Counted from the stretch's first letter, positions 1-8,710 are shown. The stretch is 26,663 bases of DNA from Firmicutes bacterium UBA6132 (GCA_002435835.1 DIVM01000333.1:972-27634), one strand, 5' to 3'. The notes: generated from the sequence alone by a model not told the origin. Translations and numbers: made by a program.

Positions 1-282
1 GCGGGAAATTTAACTATAGATTTAAACACGTATGAAGTTAGTAAAAATGATGAAATTATAGATTTAACGAACAGAGAATTTGATTTGTTAAAATATTTAT
101 TTCAAAATGCTGGAAGGGTTTTTAATAGGGAACATTTGTTAAAAGAAGTTTGGAGTTATGATTTTGGAGATCTTAGAACAGTTGATGTAACTGTTAGAAG
201 GTTAAGAGAAAAAATTGAAACAGAAGAAGACAAATACATAATTACAAAACGAGGATTGGGATATTATTTTAAAAGCAAATAA
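1..282 (+). CDS. walR: WalR (YycF) response regulator, C-terminal part
   Basis: The frame is open from the first base, so only the last 93 residues are present; the receiver domain lies outside the window. What is visible is an OmpR/PhoB-type winged-helix DNA-binding domain: the segment LTNREFDLLKYLFQNAG, then a recognition helix region around DLRTVDVTVRRLREKIE, then the wing ending TKRGLGYYF. The assignment to WalR rather than another OmpR-family regulator rests on what follows without a gap: a PAS-containing kinase, YycH and YycI, the conserved WalRK neighbourhood of low-GC Gram-positives, where the pair controls cell-wall hydrolase genes. Its stop codon overlaps a possible upstream start of walK, so the two are surely co-transcribed. 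Confidence 0.9.
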   Translation, partial: AGNLTIDLNTYEVSKNDEIIDLTNREFDLLKYLFQNAGRVFNREHLLKEVWSYDFGDLRTVDVTVRRLREKIETEEDKYIITKRGLGYYFKSK

Positions 283-293
283 TGAGGGGACAT

Positions 294-2114
294 ATGTTTA
301 AAAGTATTAGATGGAGATTTATTTTAATATATTTTTTACTTGTTTTTCTAGCGATGTCAATAGTGGGAATGTTTATAATGACAAAGCTTCAACAAATTCA
401 AGTTGATATGAGTTCTAAAAACATGGAAGCACGGATTAAATCAATTCTTGCTTCTTCAACTGCGCTTCAAGAAGATGACTGGAAGCATTTCACAAATGAA
501 ATACATAATAGTATTAACAATGGTATCCAAATCGGGTATGATGAAAATATTTATATAATATTAAATGATGACAAAAAAACTATAATAGCAGGAAGCATAG
601 AAGGAACAGAAGGACAAAGCGCATATAATTTAAATAAAATAAACAGTTATATTTTAACAAAGTCTTTAGAAGGAAATGTAGAATCAATAGTACCAAAAGA
701 ACTGTACGATAATTCAAAAGTAGTAAATAATCATATGTCATATCCTGTTTACGAAAATGTAAATGGTGGAGGAAATTTAAAAGGATTTATTTATCTTACT
801 AATAATATAGAATATATATATGAAACAATAGACGAATCAAAAAAAATAATTACTCAAGCAACAGTTATAGCTCTTTTATTAACAGTGCTTTTAGGACTTG
901 TGCTTGCAAGAACTATAACAGGACCAATAAAGGATTTAACTGTTAAAGCAAAACTTATGTCACAGGGTGATTTTGAACAAAAAGTTGAAGTAAAATCCAA
1001 TGATGAAATAGGTCAATTGGGCAGTATGTTTAACTATTTAATAGATGAACTTAAAAAGACAGTTTCTAACTTACAACAGGAAAAAAGTAAAATGGAAACA
1101 ACATTTAAATATATGGCTGATGGTGTTTTAACTGTGGATATTATGGGAAACATCGTTCATGCAAATCCAGTTGCAAGGCAAATAATTTCTCTTACAGATG
1201 ATGGGGAAAATTATGATATAATAATATCTCAAATTTGCAAAAGTATAAGTTTATTAAATTTACAGCAAAAAAATTATCACGGTTCTGATATTTTAGAACA
1301 AAATGGACAAACATACAAAGTTGATTATGAGCCTTTTATGAACAATAAAAATGAAATAGGTGGAGTTATCCTGTTATTTAAAAATGTAACAGAACAGTTT
1401 AAATTAGAAAAAATGCAAAAGGACTTTGTGGCCAATGTATCCCATGAGTTAAAAACACCTATTACAACAATAAAAAGTTATACTGAAACTTTGCTGGATG
1501 GTGCTTTAAATGAAAAATCAATAGCAGAGGATTTCTTAAATGTTATTAATTCAGAAAGTGATAGGATGTCAAGGTTAGTGAGTGATTTATTAAAACTTTC
1601 TAAAATGGATTTTGAGCAAGCAAATTGGAAACAGGAAAAAATAAGCGTAAAAGAAATATTGTTGGATGCATGTAAAAAGCTAAATATCCATGCGAAAAAC
1701 AAAAATATTAAATTACATATGGGCAATATCCCAAATGATATGAACATAATGTTTGACAAAGATGGATTTGAGCAAATAATCCTTAATATAGCAGGAAACG
1801 CAATTAAATATACTCATGACAATGGAAATGTTTGGGTGAATGCAAAAAAAGAAAATAAGAATATTATTATAAGCATAAAAGATGACGGTATAGGCATACC
1901 TAAAGAAGATATCAATAGGATTTTTGACAGGTTTTACAGAGTTGACAAAGCAAGAACAAGAGAAATGGGTGGAACAGGATTAGGGCTTTCCATAGCAAAG
2001 CAAATCGCTGAATCACATAACAGTAAATTATTAGTTGAAAGTGAAGTCCAAAAAGGAACAGAAATCAAAATAATAATACCTGAATATGAAGTATTTGAAG
2101 TATTTGAAGTTTGA
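294..2114 (+). CDS. walK: WalK (YycG) sensor histidine kinase
   Basis: Membrane histidine kinase that should phosphorylate WalR. From the ATG at 294 the order is: a transmembrane helix at about residues 8-30, an extracellular sensor domain of about 150 residues, a second helix near 185-205, HAMP to about 260, a PAS domain (DGVLTVDIMGNIVHANPVA onward), a HisKA domain with phospho-acceptor H384 in VSHELKTP, and an HATPase with N box (NIAGNAIKYT), G1 (DDGIGIP), F box (FDRFYRVD) and G2 (GGTGLGLSIAK). All catalytic motifs are intact. An in-frame ATG at 282 would overlap the walR stop, but GAGG at 284-287 sits six bases before 294 and the resulting MFKSIRWRF start matches family members, so 294 is preferred. 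The C-terminus ends in a short tandem EVF repeat. Confidence 0.95.
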   Translation: MFKSIRWRFILIYFLLVFLAMSIVGMFIMTKLQQIQVDMSSKNMEARIKSILASSTALQEDDWKHFTNEIHNSINNGIQIGYDENIYIILNDDKKTIIAGSIEGTEGQSAYNLNKINSYILTKSLEGNVESIVPKELYDNSKVVNNHMSYPVYENVNGGGNLKGFIYLTNNIEYIYETIDESKKIITQATVIALLLTVLLGLVLARTITGPIKDLTVKAKLMSQGDFEQKVEVKSNDEIGQLGSMFNYLIDELKKTVSNLQQEKSKMETTFKYMADGVLTVDIMGNIVHANPVARQIISLTDDGENYDIIISQICKSISLLNLQQKNYHGSDILEQNGQTYKVDYEPFMNNKNEIGGVILLFKNVTEQFKLEKMQKDFVANVSHELKTPITTIKSYTETLLDGALNEKSIAEDFLNVINSESDRMSRLVSDLLKLSKMDFEQANWKQEKISVKEILLDACKKLNIHAKNKNIKLHMGNIPNDMNIMFDKDGFEQIILNIAGNAIKYTHDNGNVWVNAKKENKNIIISIKDDGIGIPKEDINRIFDRFYRVDKARTREMGGTGLGLSIAKQIAESHNSKLLVESEVQKGTEIKIIIPEYEVFEVFEV

Positions 2115-2131
2115 CATTTGCAGAGGACAAT

Positions 2132-3520
2132 ATGATAAATAATAAAATTAAAAATTTAATCTTGCTTATTTCAGTTTTAGTATGTATTGTTTTAAGCAGC
2201 CGAATTTGGCTTCAGCTTCCTAATTTCTTAAGTTATAATTCTGAAAAAAATGAAATAGTGGAAGAAAAAGAATTGAAAATTGATTTTTGGAGCTTAGTGA
2301 AACCTGTAAAGGCAGTTATTAAATTTAATGAAAACTATACAATTATATATTCAGCAGAAGATAAGGAACTGTGGAAAAAAACTATTGAAGCAATAGATAA
2401 AGGATTAAGTGGCAAAAGTGAAAAAATAAATATTTCTAACTCAGCGGCATTTCCTATAAATTATTTTAAATTTGATTTTGCAACAAGTATACCTATTGAA
2501 ATATTTGAAAAACAAATGGAAATTTATAATATAGAATTAAATGATAAAGTTTCAACTATTAAAAATATAATATTGGATTTAGATAATAAAAATACTATAT
2601 ATTTTTATGATGGTAAAGATACTATAAAAGTTGAAAGTGAAGATTTAAATACAGAAGAAGTTGCAAAAATAATAAAAGAATTAGATTATAGTAAATATCC
2701 TAAATATTCAACAAATGAAAAAATAGGGGACCAAACTATAAAAATACCTGTTCCATTAGAAACAACGGTAAAAAACCCTATTTTTGTTCAGTCAGAGCTT
2801 GATGTGTTTGATACTGAAGCAATTAATAAAATAGCAAAAGATTATTTTAAAAATGATTATGATTATGTACGAAAAGCTGTTGAAGTAAGTGGAAACAGAG
2901 TGTTTATGTACAGGACTGAAAAAGTTTTAAAAGTAAATTCAGAAGGACAATTGGATTTTTATGATTCAAATATAGAATCTGATAGTAATATAGGTGAATA
3001 TGAATCACTATTAACAGCTTTAAAATTTACAGAGGACTTTTTAGGGTTCCCTCAAGAAGGATTTTTAAGCAATATAGAAACTGTTCAATACGAAGGAAAT
3101 TTTGGATATAGATTTATTTTTTCTTATAAATTACAAAACAGACCATTACTATTTAGCCGTGTTAGACCAAATGCAGCATTGCAAATTGATGTAGTAGGAA
3201 ATAAAGTTGTTTCATATAAAAGATTTATAAGAGATATAGACGAAACTCAAAAAGATAAAATGCTTAATTATGAAATTTTGCCAGCTGTACAGGTAATTGA
3301 GAAAAATATGCAAACTGATATTGCAGCAGCAAATAATTTATTAGAACTTAAACCCATAAAAGCAGAAAAGATAAAAGATATCAACAACATATATTTAGGT
3401 TATTTTGATTTATCAAGGATTTCAAAAGAACAGGTTTTAAGAGTGGTTTGGGTTGTTGAAATGAAAGATAAAACATATATTTTCAATGCAATCACAGGAG
3501 CATTGATCGAAGAGTGGTGA
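2132..3520 (+). CDS. yycH: YycH-family regulator of WalK
   Basis: Membrane-anchored accessory protein of the WalRK system; in Bacillus and Staphylococcus YycH and YycI bind WalK and tune its activity. The protein of 462 residues has one N-terminal transmembrane helix (LILLISVLVCIVLSS) and a long extracytoplasmic region rich in beta structure, as in the family. The sequence is too diverged for motif-level proof, so the call relies on the topology, length and position between walK and yycI. A TTG at 2111 in the same frame would overlap walK, but GAGG at 2123-2126 is placed correctly for the ATG at 2132, which also puts the hydrophobic helix close to the N-terminus. Confidence 0.85.
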   Translation: MINNKIKNLILLISVLVCIVLSSRIWLQLPNFLSYNSEKNEIVEEKELKIDFWSLVKPVKAVIKFNENYTIIYSAEDKELWKKTIEAIDKGLSGKSEKINISNSAAFPINYFKFDFATSIPIEIFEKQMEIYNIELNDKVSTIKNIILDLDNKNTIYFYDGKDTIKVESEDLNTEEVAKIIKELDYSKYPKYSTNEKIGDQTIKIPVPLETTVKNPIFVQSELDVFDTEAINKIAKDYFKNDYDYVRKAVEVSGNRVFMYRTEKVLKVNSEGQLDFYDSNIESDSNIGEYESLLTALKFTEDFLGFPQEGFLSNIETVQYEGNFGYRFIFSYKLQNRPLLFSRVRPNAALQIDVVGNKVVSYKRFIRDIDETQKDKMLNYEILPAVQVIEKNMQTDIAAANNLLELKPIKAEKIKDINNIYLGYFDLSRISKEQVLRVVWVVEMKDKTYIFNAITGALIEEW

Positions 3521-3524
3521 TAAA

Positions 3525-4364
3525 GTGGATTGGAACAAATCTAATACTATACTTATTATAGCATTTGTTATAATTAATATTTTCCTTTTTACAACGGATT
3601 ATAATACAAAGGCAGATAATGAGTTAAGTGTATATGAAGATAAAAATTTTGTTGAAAATGTAAATAAGCAATTAAAAAGTAAAAATATAAATATTGAAAC
3701 TAATGTACCTAAAGAAACATATACGTTACCAGTATTAGAAACTGAATATGAAATAATAGAAATTAATGATGAATTAGTTCAAAATTATTTAGGCGTAAAT
3801 GTTAAATCATCTAAAGATGTATTTGTTTATAATAACAATCAAGGAGAAACACTTGAAATAGTTGACGGAAAAAGAATTGTTTATACATTAAGACAAAAGA
3901 TTCCATCAAAAGAAGGTGATTATAATGATGAAATTGTAAATAATGTTATTAAGGAATTTCTTCAAAACAAAAAATTAAATAATGAAGGATTTGTTAATAC
4001 AGAAAAATATATTTACAGTGATTACCAAATTGTAACTTATGTTCAAATATATAATGAATTAAGCTTAGAAAATTCATATATGAGGTTTTATGTAGATAAA
4101 GAAGGTATATATAAATTTGAAATGCAAAAAATAAGTTCTGTAATGGAAATAAAGGCAAAGGTTCATACAATTTCATCATATGAAGCGTTATTAAGATTAA
4201 TGGCATATGAAGATATTAAAAATAAAGACATAGTTGGAATTAAAATGACTTATTATAGTTTAGAAAATGATAATTGGAAGTACATTACAAGAATTAATGC
4301 AGATCCTACTTGGAAAGTAATATTCTCAGATGGTACACAAATCCTTTTATCTTCGTTTGATTAG
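3525..4364 (+). CDS. yycI: YycI-family regulator of WalK
   Basis: Second accessory protein of the WalRK system, 279 residues, starting with GTG four bases after the yycH stop. The N-terminus MDWNKSNTILIIAFVIINIFLF is typical of YycI: a short charged cytoplasmic tip and one transmembrane helix, followed by an extracytoplasmic domain thought to form a heterodimer with YycH. The last strand (WKVIFSDGTQILLSS) resembles the family end. The ribosome site is weak (AGTGGTGAT just before the start), which suggests translation coupled to yycH. The family often precedes yycJ, an MBL-fold nuclease gene; here murA follows instead. Confidence 0.87.
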   Translation: MDWNKSNTILIIAFVIINIFLFTTDYNTKADNELSVYEDKNFVENVNKQLKSKNINIETNVPKETYTLPVLETEYEIIEINDELVQNYLGVNVKSSKDVFVYNNNQGETLEIVDGKRIVYTLRQKIPSKEGDYNDEIVNNVIKEFLQNKKLNNEGFVNTEKYIYSDYQIVTYVQIYNELSLENSYMRFYVDKEGIYKFEMQKISSVMEIKAKVHTISSYEALLRLMAYEDIKNKDIVGIKMTYYSLENDNWKYITRINADPTWKVIFSDGTQILLSSFD

Positions 4365-4398
4365 CAAACTAAAAATTGAAGTTTACCTAATTTTTGCA

Positions 4399-4427
4399 TT
4401 GAATAAAATGGATAAATAGTATATTAT
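4399..4427 (+). promoter_or_regulatory. possible murA promoter
   Basis: TTGAAT at 4399-4404 and TATTAT at 4422-4427 are separated by 17 bases in the 171-base gap between yycI and murA. Both boxes are imperfect and the region is very AT-rich, so chance matches are easy; a promoter here would let murA be expressed separately from walRK. Confidence 0.3.
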
Positions 4428-4535
4428 ATTGTATGCCATAAAATTACAAAGAGTATATTATGGTTATGGATTATTTATCAAAGAATAATGAAATACATAT
4501 AATGATAAAAATAGATATACTTGAGAGGATATAAT

Positions 4536-5801
4536 ATGTCAAAATTTTTAATAGAAGGTGGAACAAAATTAAAAGGCAAAGTAAATATTGGCGGTTTTAA
4601 AAACGCTGCTGTTGCAATAATTCCTGCTGCTATAATGTGCCCGGGAAAATGCATTATTCAAAATGTACCAAGAATAAATGATGTAAATGTATTTGAAGAA
4701 ATTTTAACTGAATTAGGAGCTGTAGTTGAATTTTTAGATGAATCAACTATGTCAATTGATTCAACAAATATAAAAAACTGCTATCTACAAAATGGGTTAT
4801 CAAAAAAAATGAGAGCTTCCTATTATTTATTAGGAGCAGGGTTAGGTAGATTTAAACAATCATCAACTTTAATGCCCGGTGGATGTGATATAGGTGAAAG
4901 ACCAATTGATCTTCACAAAAAAGGATTTGAAGCTTTAGGAGCTACAGTGGATGTTTCTATTGACGGTAGAGTAATAGTAAAAACAGATAAACTTGTTGGT
5001 GCTAAAATATATTTAGATAAAGTCAGTGTAGGAGCTACAATTAATATAATGCTTGCAGCTGTATATGCAGAAGGAAAAACTATAATAGAAAATGCAGCAA
5101 AAGAACCACATATAGTTGATACTGCAAACTTTTTAAATGCAATGGGAGCAAATATTAAAGGTGCAGGTACTGATACAATAAGAATTAATGGTGTTGAAGA
5201 ATTAGTGGGTTGCACATACAGAGTAATTCCTGATCAAATAGAAGCAGGAACATATATGATTGCAGCAGCCGCTACTAAAGGTGATATAATAATAGATGAT
5301 ATTATTCCAAAACATATGGAGCCAATAACAGCTAAATTAAAAGAAATGGGTATGGGTATAGAAGAATACGGTGATTCAATGCGTGTTTTCTATGAAAAGG
5401 AATTGATTCCAGTTAATATTCAAACACTTCCTTATCCAGGATTCCCAACAGATTTACAACAACCAATGGCTGTTTTATTAGCAACATTAAATGGCGAAAG
5501 CTTAGTTGTTGAAGGAGTATCTGAAGATAGATTTAAATATATAAATGAAATCAATAAATTAGGTGCAGATATTGAATATACTAAAACTCATGCAAAAATA
5601 AATGGGGTAAGTTATTTAAAAGGTGCACCAGTGAGAGCAACTGATTTAAGAGCAGGTGCAGCTATGATAATTGCAGGGCTTGTTGCTGAAGGAATAACTG
5701 AAGTTTCAGATATATATCATATCGATAGAGGATATGAAAATATAGAAAATAAATTCATGAATCTTGGAGCTAAAATAAGAAGAATAAAAGATGAGCAATA
5801 A
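4536..5801 (+). CDS. murA: UDP-N-acetylglucosamine 1-carboxyvinyltransferase
   Basis: Cytoplasmic enzyme of the first committed step of peptidoglycan synthesis: transfers enolpyruvate from PEP to UDP-GlcNAc. The 421 residues match the usual family length. Visible hallmarks are the N-terminal KNAA motif (GFKNAAVAIIPAA, slightly unlike the usual GAKNAALPI), the substrate-binding RASYYLLGAGLGRF segment, catalytic C117 in MPGGCDIGERPIDLH (the fosfomycin-reactive cysteine in this family), the PYPGFPTDLQQP motif and DLRAGAAMIIAGL near the end. GAGAGG at 4523-4528 fixes the start at the ATG at 4536 rather than the in-frame TTG at 4521. Clostridia often carry two murA paralogues; the atypical N-terminal motif suggests this may be the second one (MurZ/MurA2 type), which is an inference. 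Confidence 0.92.
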   Translation: MSKFLIEGGTKLKGKVNIGGFKNAAVAIIPAAIMCPGKCIIQNVPRINDVNVFEEILTELGAVVEFLDESTMSIDSTNIKNCYLQNGLSKKMRASYYLLGAGLGRFKQSSTLMPGGCDIGERPIDLHKKGFEALGATVDVSIDGRVIVKTDKLVGAKIYLDKVSVGATINIMLAAVYAEGKTIIENAAKEPHIVDTANFLNAMGANIKGAGTDTIRINGVEELVGCTYRVIPDQIEAGTYMIAAAATKGDIIIDDIIPKHMEPITAKLKEMGMGIEEYGDSMRVFYEKELIPVNIQTLPYPGFPTDLQQPMAVLLATLNGESLVVEGVSEDRFKYINEINKLGADIEYTKTHAKINGVSYLKGAPVRATDLRAGAAMIIAGLVAEGITEVSDIYHIDRGYENIENKFMNLGAKIRRIKDEQ

Positions 5802-5814
5802 TATTATTATATAT

Positions 5815-5866
5815 AAGGGGATTGTCAAGCTACCAATTTAATTGGAAAAGCAGACTGTCCCCAGTT
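5815..5866. repeat. imperfect palindromic intergenic element
   Basis: GGGGATTGTC and GACTGTCCCC flank a smaller hairpin (CCAA-TTTAA-TTGG). The outer arms pair over ten positions with one mismatch and one wobble. The right arm is followed by AGTTTTG, so it could act as a weak terminator for murA. The outline resembles the decayed GGGGAC...GTCCCC palindromes scattered in some Clostridia genomes; that resemblance is from memory. Confidence 0.45.
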
Positions 5867-5926
5867 TTGTAAAGTAAACTAAGTTAATATAAATTTAATT
5901 ATCTTTAAAATTAACTAAAAATGGTA

Positions 5927-5932
5927 TATAAT
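5927..5932 (+). promoter_or_regulatory. -10 box for the transglutaminase-like gene
   Basis: A perfect TATAAT lies 30 bases before the start at 5962, with purine-rich AAAGGGGCGG in between. The best -35 at a suitable distance is only TTTAAA (5904-5909), so promoter strength is uncertain. Confidence 0.4.
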
Positions 5933-5961
5933 GTAAATAATAATAAAGGGGCGGTGTCTAT

Positions 5962-7326
5962 ATGTACGAAGACTTAAAATATTTAAAAGTAAATCTCCCT
6001 GAAGATATATTAAAATTAAAATGCAATGGGGATTTTAAGGAAGCAATAAAATTAATTGACTTGTGGTTCCAAAAAAAATTGACAAATGCTATGTGTAAAA
6101 GATTAGAACTTGAAAAACATATTATTTATATTATGGAAAGAGAATATACGTATTCTTTTGAAGAAGCCTTAAATATACTGTGTGATAACGTTATAGATTT
6201 TAAAGAAGAACAATTGATAAAACTTCAAGAAGAAAGTTCAGCAGATTGGATTTTAGTTAATGGAAAAGTAAAATTTAATAATAGTTTTTATGGGAATTTA
6301 ATAAAAACAAAACCTGATATTAGAGAAAGATTAAAAAAACAAGAAGATGAAGAATTAAATATTAAAAAAGAACAATTGCTTCATGACTTTATAAAAAACA
6401 TTAAGTCAAAGGGCAAGGTATCTTATTATATACAGTTAAAATCATCTTTAAAAATAAAAAAACAAGCAGAAAGAATGGGACAAACTGTAAAAGTTCATAT
6501 GCCTGTTCCTAAAATTTCTGAACAAACCAAAAATATAAATTTAATAAGTACAAGTTTAGAGCCGAAATTTGTAGCTTCTTTGCAGTATCCCCAAAGGACT
6601 GTTTTTTTTGAAGAGAAACTTAAAGAAAATCAGGAATTTTCTGTTGAATATTCATATGAAAATCACTTGATATACAATGAATTGGATCCTCAAAAAGTAA
6701 GCGAAATTCAACCAACATTTTGCTTAGAGGAATTAGAACCTCATATAATGTTTACACCATATATTAAAGAGCTCGCTTTAGAAATTATAGGAAATGAAAA
6801 AAATCCTCTTTTAAAGGCAAGAAAGATATATGATTATATAACAACAAAAATAATGTATTCATATATGAGAAAATATTTAACAATTACAAATATATCTGAA
6901 TATGCAGCTTTAAATTTAAAAGGGGATTGCGGTGTACAAGCGTTATTATTTATAACATTATGTAGAGTAGTTGGTGTTCCTGCAAAATGGCAATCAGGAT
7001 TATATGTAACACCATATTATGTAGGATGCCATGACTGGGCACAATTTTATATAGAGCCATATGGATGGATTTTTGCGGACTCTTCATTTGGTGGAAGTGC
7101 ATACAGAAATGGTAATAAAGAAGTATGGGATTTTTATTTTGGAAATTTAGATCCATTTAGGATGGTAGCAGCATCGGAGTTTCAACATGAATTTAATCCA
7201 CCTAAAAAACATCTTCGCTATGATCCATATGACAACCAAACTGGTGAAATAGAATATGATGATAAAGGATTAATAAGAGAAGATTTTTATGTAAACTTTA
7301 ACCTTATAGATATACATGAAATTTAA
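5962..7326 (+). CDS. transglutaminase-fold protein of unknown role
   Basis: A soluble protein of 454 residues with no signal peptide or membrane helix. Its C-terminal half holds a transglutaminase-like (papain-type) core with an apparent Cys-His-Asp triad: C323 in KGDCGVQALLF, H357 in CHDWAQFYIEPYGWIFAD and D373 in that segment's end (FADSSFGG). The segment GVPAKWQSG between Cys and His is also typical of the superfamily. In bacteria such domains are mostly cysteine proteases or amidases, less often cross-linkers. The N-terminal 200 residues are charged and helical and I do not recognise them; a middle region (residues about 175-270) looks beta-rich, like the domain that often precedes transglutaminase cores. 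It stands alone between murA and a cyclase gene, so context gives no substrate. Confidence 0.72.
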   Translation: MYEDLKYLKVNLPEDILKLKCNGDFKEAIKLIDLWFQKKLTNAMCKRLELEKHIIYIMEREYTYSFEEALNILCDNVIDFKEEQLIKLQEESSADWILVNGKVKFNNSFYGNLIKTKPDIRERLKKQEDEELNIKKEQLLHDFIKNIKSKGKVSYYIQLKSSLKIKKQAERMGQTVKVHMPVPKISEQTKNINLISTSLEPKFVASLQYPQRTVFFEEKLKENQEFSVEYSYENHLIYNELDPQKVSEIQPTFCLEELEPHIMFTPYIKELALEIIGNEKNPLLKARKIYDYITTKIMYSYMRKYLTITNISEYAALNLKGDCGVQALLFITLCRVVGVPAKWQSGLYVTPYYVGCHDWAQFYIEPYGWIFADSSFGGSAYRNGNKEVWDFYFGNLDPFRMVAASEFQHEFNPPKKHLRYDPYDNQTGEIEYDDKGLIREDFYVNFNLIDIHEI

Positions 7327-7460
7327 TACATATAAATAAACAACTTATAATAGAATAGTTCAGGCTTACTTATAAGATGCCATTCTGTATGTAGTGAAGA
7401 AGCTAACTATAATTATAAAAATATATTATTTATAAAATACAATATAAGGAGAGTTACATT

Positions 7461-8603
7461 TTGAATTTATACTCGATTGTTACAGACATTTTTGGAATAG
7501 CAGTGCTATTTTTTACTATAAGTTTAACACTGCGAAACAATTTAATAGATAATTACAAAACAAATGTTTACATTTATACTTCGGTTATAACCATAGTTAT
7601 ATTAATATTAGAGATTTTTGATATTTTAATTCAAAATTTAAATATTGATAACTTATTATCATTTCATATATTTATAAACTTAATAGGATTTATTTTAAGT
7701 CCTTTATTACCAGCTGTGCTTATGTTATTAAATGATAGAAAAGTATTTTATAATAATATATTTTTAATAATTCCATTATTTATTAACACAATAACATGTA
7801 TTTTAAGCACTGAAACTGGTTGGGTATTTTTCTTTGATTCTTTTCACAAATATAACAGAGGTGAATTGTTTTTAATACCAACAATTTGCAGTATGTTTTA
7901 CTTTGGGATTTTTATTAGACATTTCAGTAGAAATGATAGTTTATATGATAGTAATGAAAAAATATATTTAAAATTCATATTTCTTATGCCAGTTTTAGCA
8001 ACTGTTTTGCAAATTTTATTCAGTAGACTTTATTTAATATGGTCAAGTATAGCAGTGTCTCTCTTGTTGTTTTACATATATTTAAGAGAACAGCAATTTA
8101 AAATTGATTATATAAGCGGTATAAAAAATAGGGTTGCATTCGAAAAAGAAATTGAATCAATATGCAAAGACCAATGCAGTGATGCTGCTATAATAGTATT
8201 TGATTTAAACAATTTGAAAAGAACCAATGACACTATTGGTCACAAAGCAGGAGATGATCTAATCAATAAGTCTGCAAAAATATTGACTGAAAGTTTCAGA
8301 GGTGTAGGTATTTCATATAGGATTGGAGGCGATGAGTTTTGTGTTATTTGCAAAAATGCTACAAAAGAAATAGTTGAAAATTCGTTGCTTAAATTAGAAA
8401 AAATAACAAATGAAATAAATAAAAAAAACAGTAATGCATTAATACTTGCATACGGTTACGAACTTTATGAAAAAAATAAAAATAAAGATATTTATGATGT
8501 ATTTCATAAAGCTGATCAAAAAATGTACGAGCATAAAGCTAAACTAAAAGGGTTTTATGGTAGAAGAGTAACGGATGAAAAAAATGCCCTCAATGTAAAT
8601 TAA
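7461..8603 (+). CDS. membrane diguanylate cyclase (GGDEF)
   Basis: Predicted to make c-di-GMP from two GTP. The N-terminal 210 residues contain about seven hydrophobic helices with short loops, a membrane sensor module; the rest is one GGDEF domain. Metal and nucleotide motifs are intact: IVFDLNNLKRTNDTIGHKAGDD and RIGGDEF. The usual D-x-L-T-G-L-x-N-R entry is degenerate (DYISGIKNR). The inhibitory I-site (RxxD, five residues before the GGDEF signature) reads RGVG, so product inhibition is probably lost. Start is TTG with AAGGAGAG at 7447-7454. The last codons form the left arm of the terminator that follows. No GEMM riboswitch core was seen in the 134-base leader. Confidence 0.88.
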   Translation: MNLYSIVTDIFGIAVLFFTISLTLRNNLIDNYKTNVYIYTSVITIVILILEIFDILIQNLNIDNLLSFHIFINLIGFILSPLLPAVLMLLNDRKVFYNNIFLIIPLFINTITCILSTETGWVFFFDSFHKYNRGELFLIPTICSMFYFGIFIRHFSRNDSLYDSNEKIYLKFIFLMPVLATVLQILFSRLYLIWSSIAVSLLLFYIYLREQQFKIDYISGIKNRVAFEKEIESICKDQCSDAAIIVFDLNNLKRTNDTIGHKAGDDLINKSAKILTESFRGVGISYRIGGDEFCVICKNATKEIVENSLLKLEKITNEINKKNSNALILAYGYELYEKNKNKDIYDVFHKADQKMYEHKAKLKGFYGRRVTDEKNALNVN

Positions 8604-8622
8604 ACATTAAGGGTATTTTTTT
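8584..8622 (+). terminator. rho-independent terminator of the cyclase gene
   Basis: ATGCCCTCAATGT pairs with ACATTAAGGGTAT (one mismatch, one wobble) across a seven-base loop, followed by seven T at 8616-8622. The left arm overlaps the last codons of the cyclase. Confidence 0.85.
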
Positions 8623-8627
8623 AGTTA

Positions 8628-8642
8628 TGTGATATTATCACA
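8628..8642. promoter_or_regulatory. CRP/FNR-like palindrome before the rhodanese
   Basis: TGTGATATTATCACA is a perfect inverted repeat of two seven-base arms around one T. Its centre lies about 40 bases before the start point implied by the TATAAT at 8663-8668, the position of a class II CRP/FNR activator site. The half-site TGTGA fits CRP-type proteins, though the spacing is one base shorter than the classic TGTGA-N6-TCACA. Confidence 0.5.
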
Positions 8643-8662
8643 GATAAAAATATTAAACTGAG

Positions 8663-8668
8663 TATAAT
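8663..8668 (+). promoter_or_regulatory. -10 box for the rhodanese/CoA-disulfide reductase unit
   Basis: Perfect TATAAT 43 bases before the rhodanese start. No good -35 exists at 16-18 bases upstream; the palindrome at 8628-8642 overlaps that place, which suggests an activator-dependent promoter. Confidence 0.5.
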
Positions 8669-8710
8669 AACATTATAAGCAAATTTAAATTAAAAAATAA
8701 CGGAGGAAAT

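Noticed and set aside
1478..1759. Minus-strand open frame inside walK
   Set aside because: Lies wholly within a conserved kinase domain, has no ribosome site and no recognisable protein features.
4373..4396. Possible terminator after yycI (AAAAATT ... AATTTTT)
   Set aside because: Only A-T pairs and a short stem; too weak to support.
4913..5215. Minus-strand open frame of 100 codons inside murA
   Set aside because: Shadow of a well-supported gene; composition follows the complementary murA codons.
7327..7460. Possible riboswitch in the leader of the cyclase gene
   Set aside because: No GEMM-type c-di-GMP core or other known aptamer motif could be recognised; only AT-rich sequence and scattered -10-like boxes.
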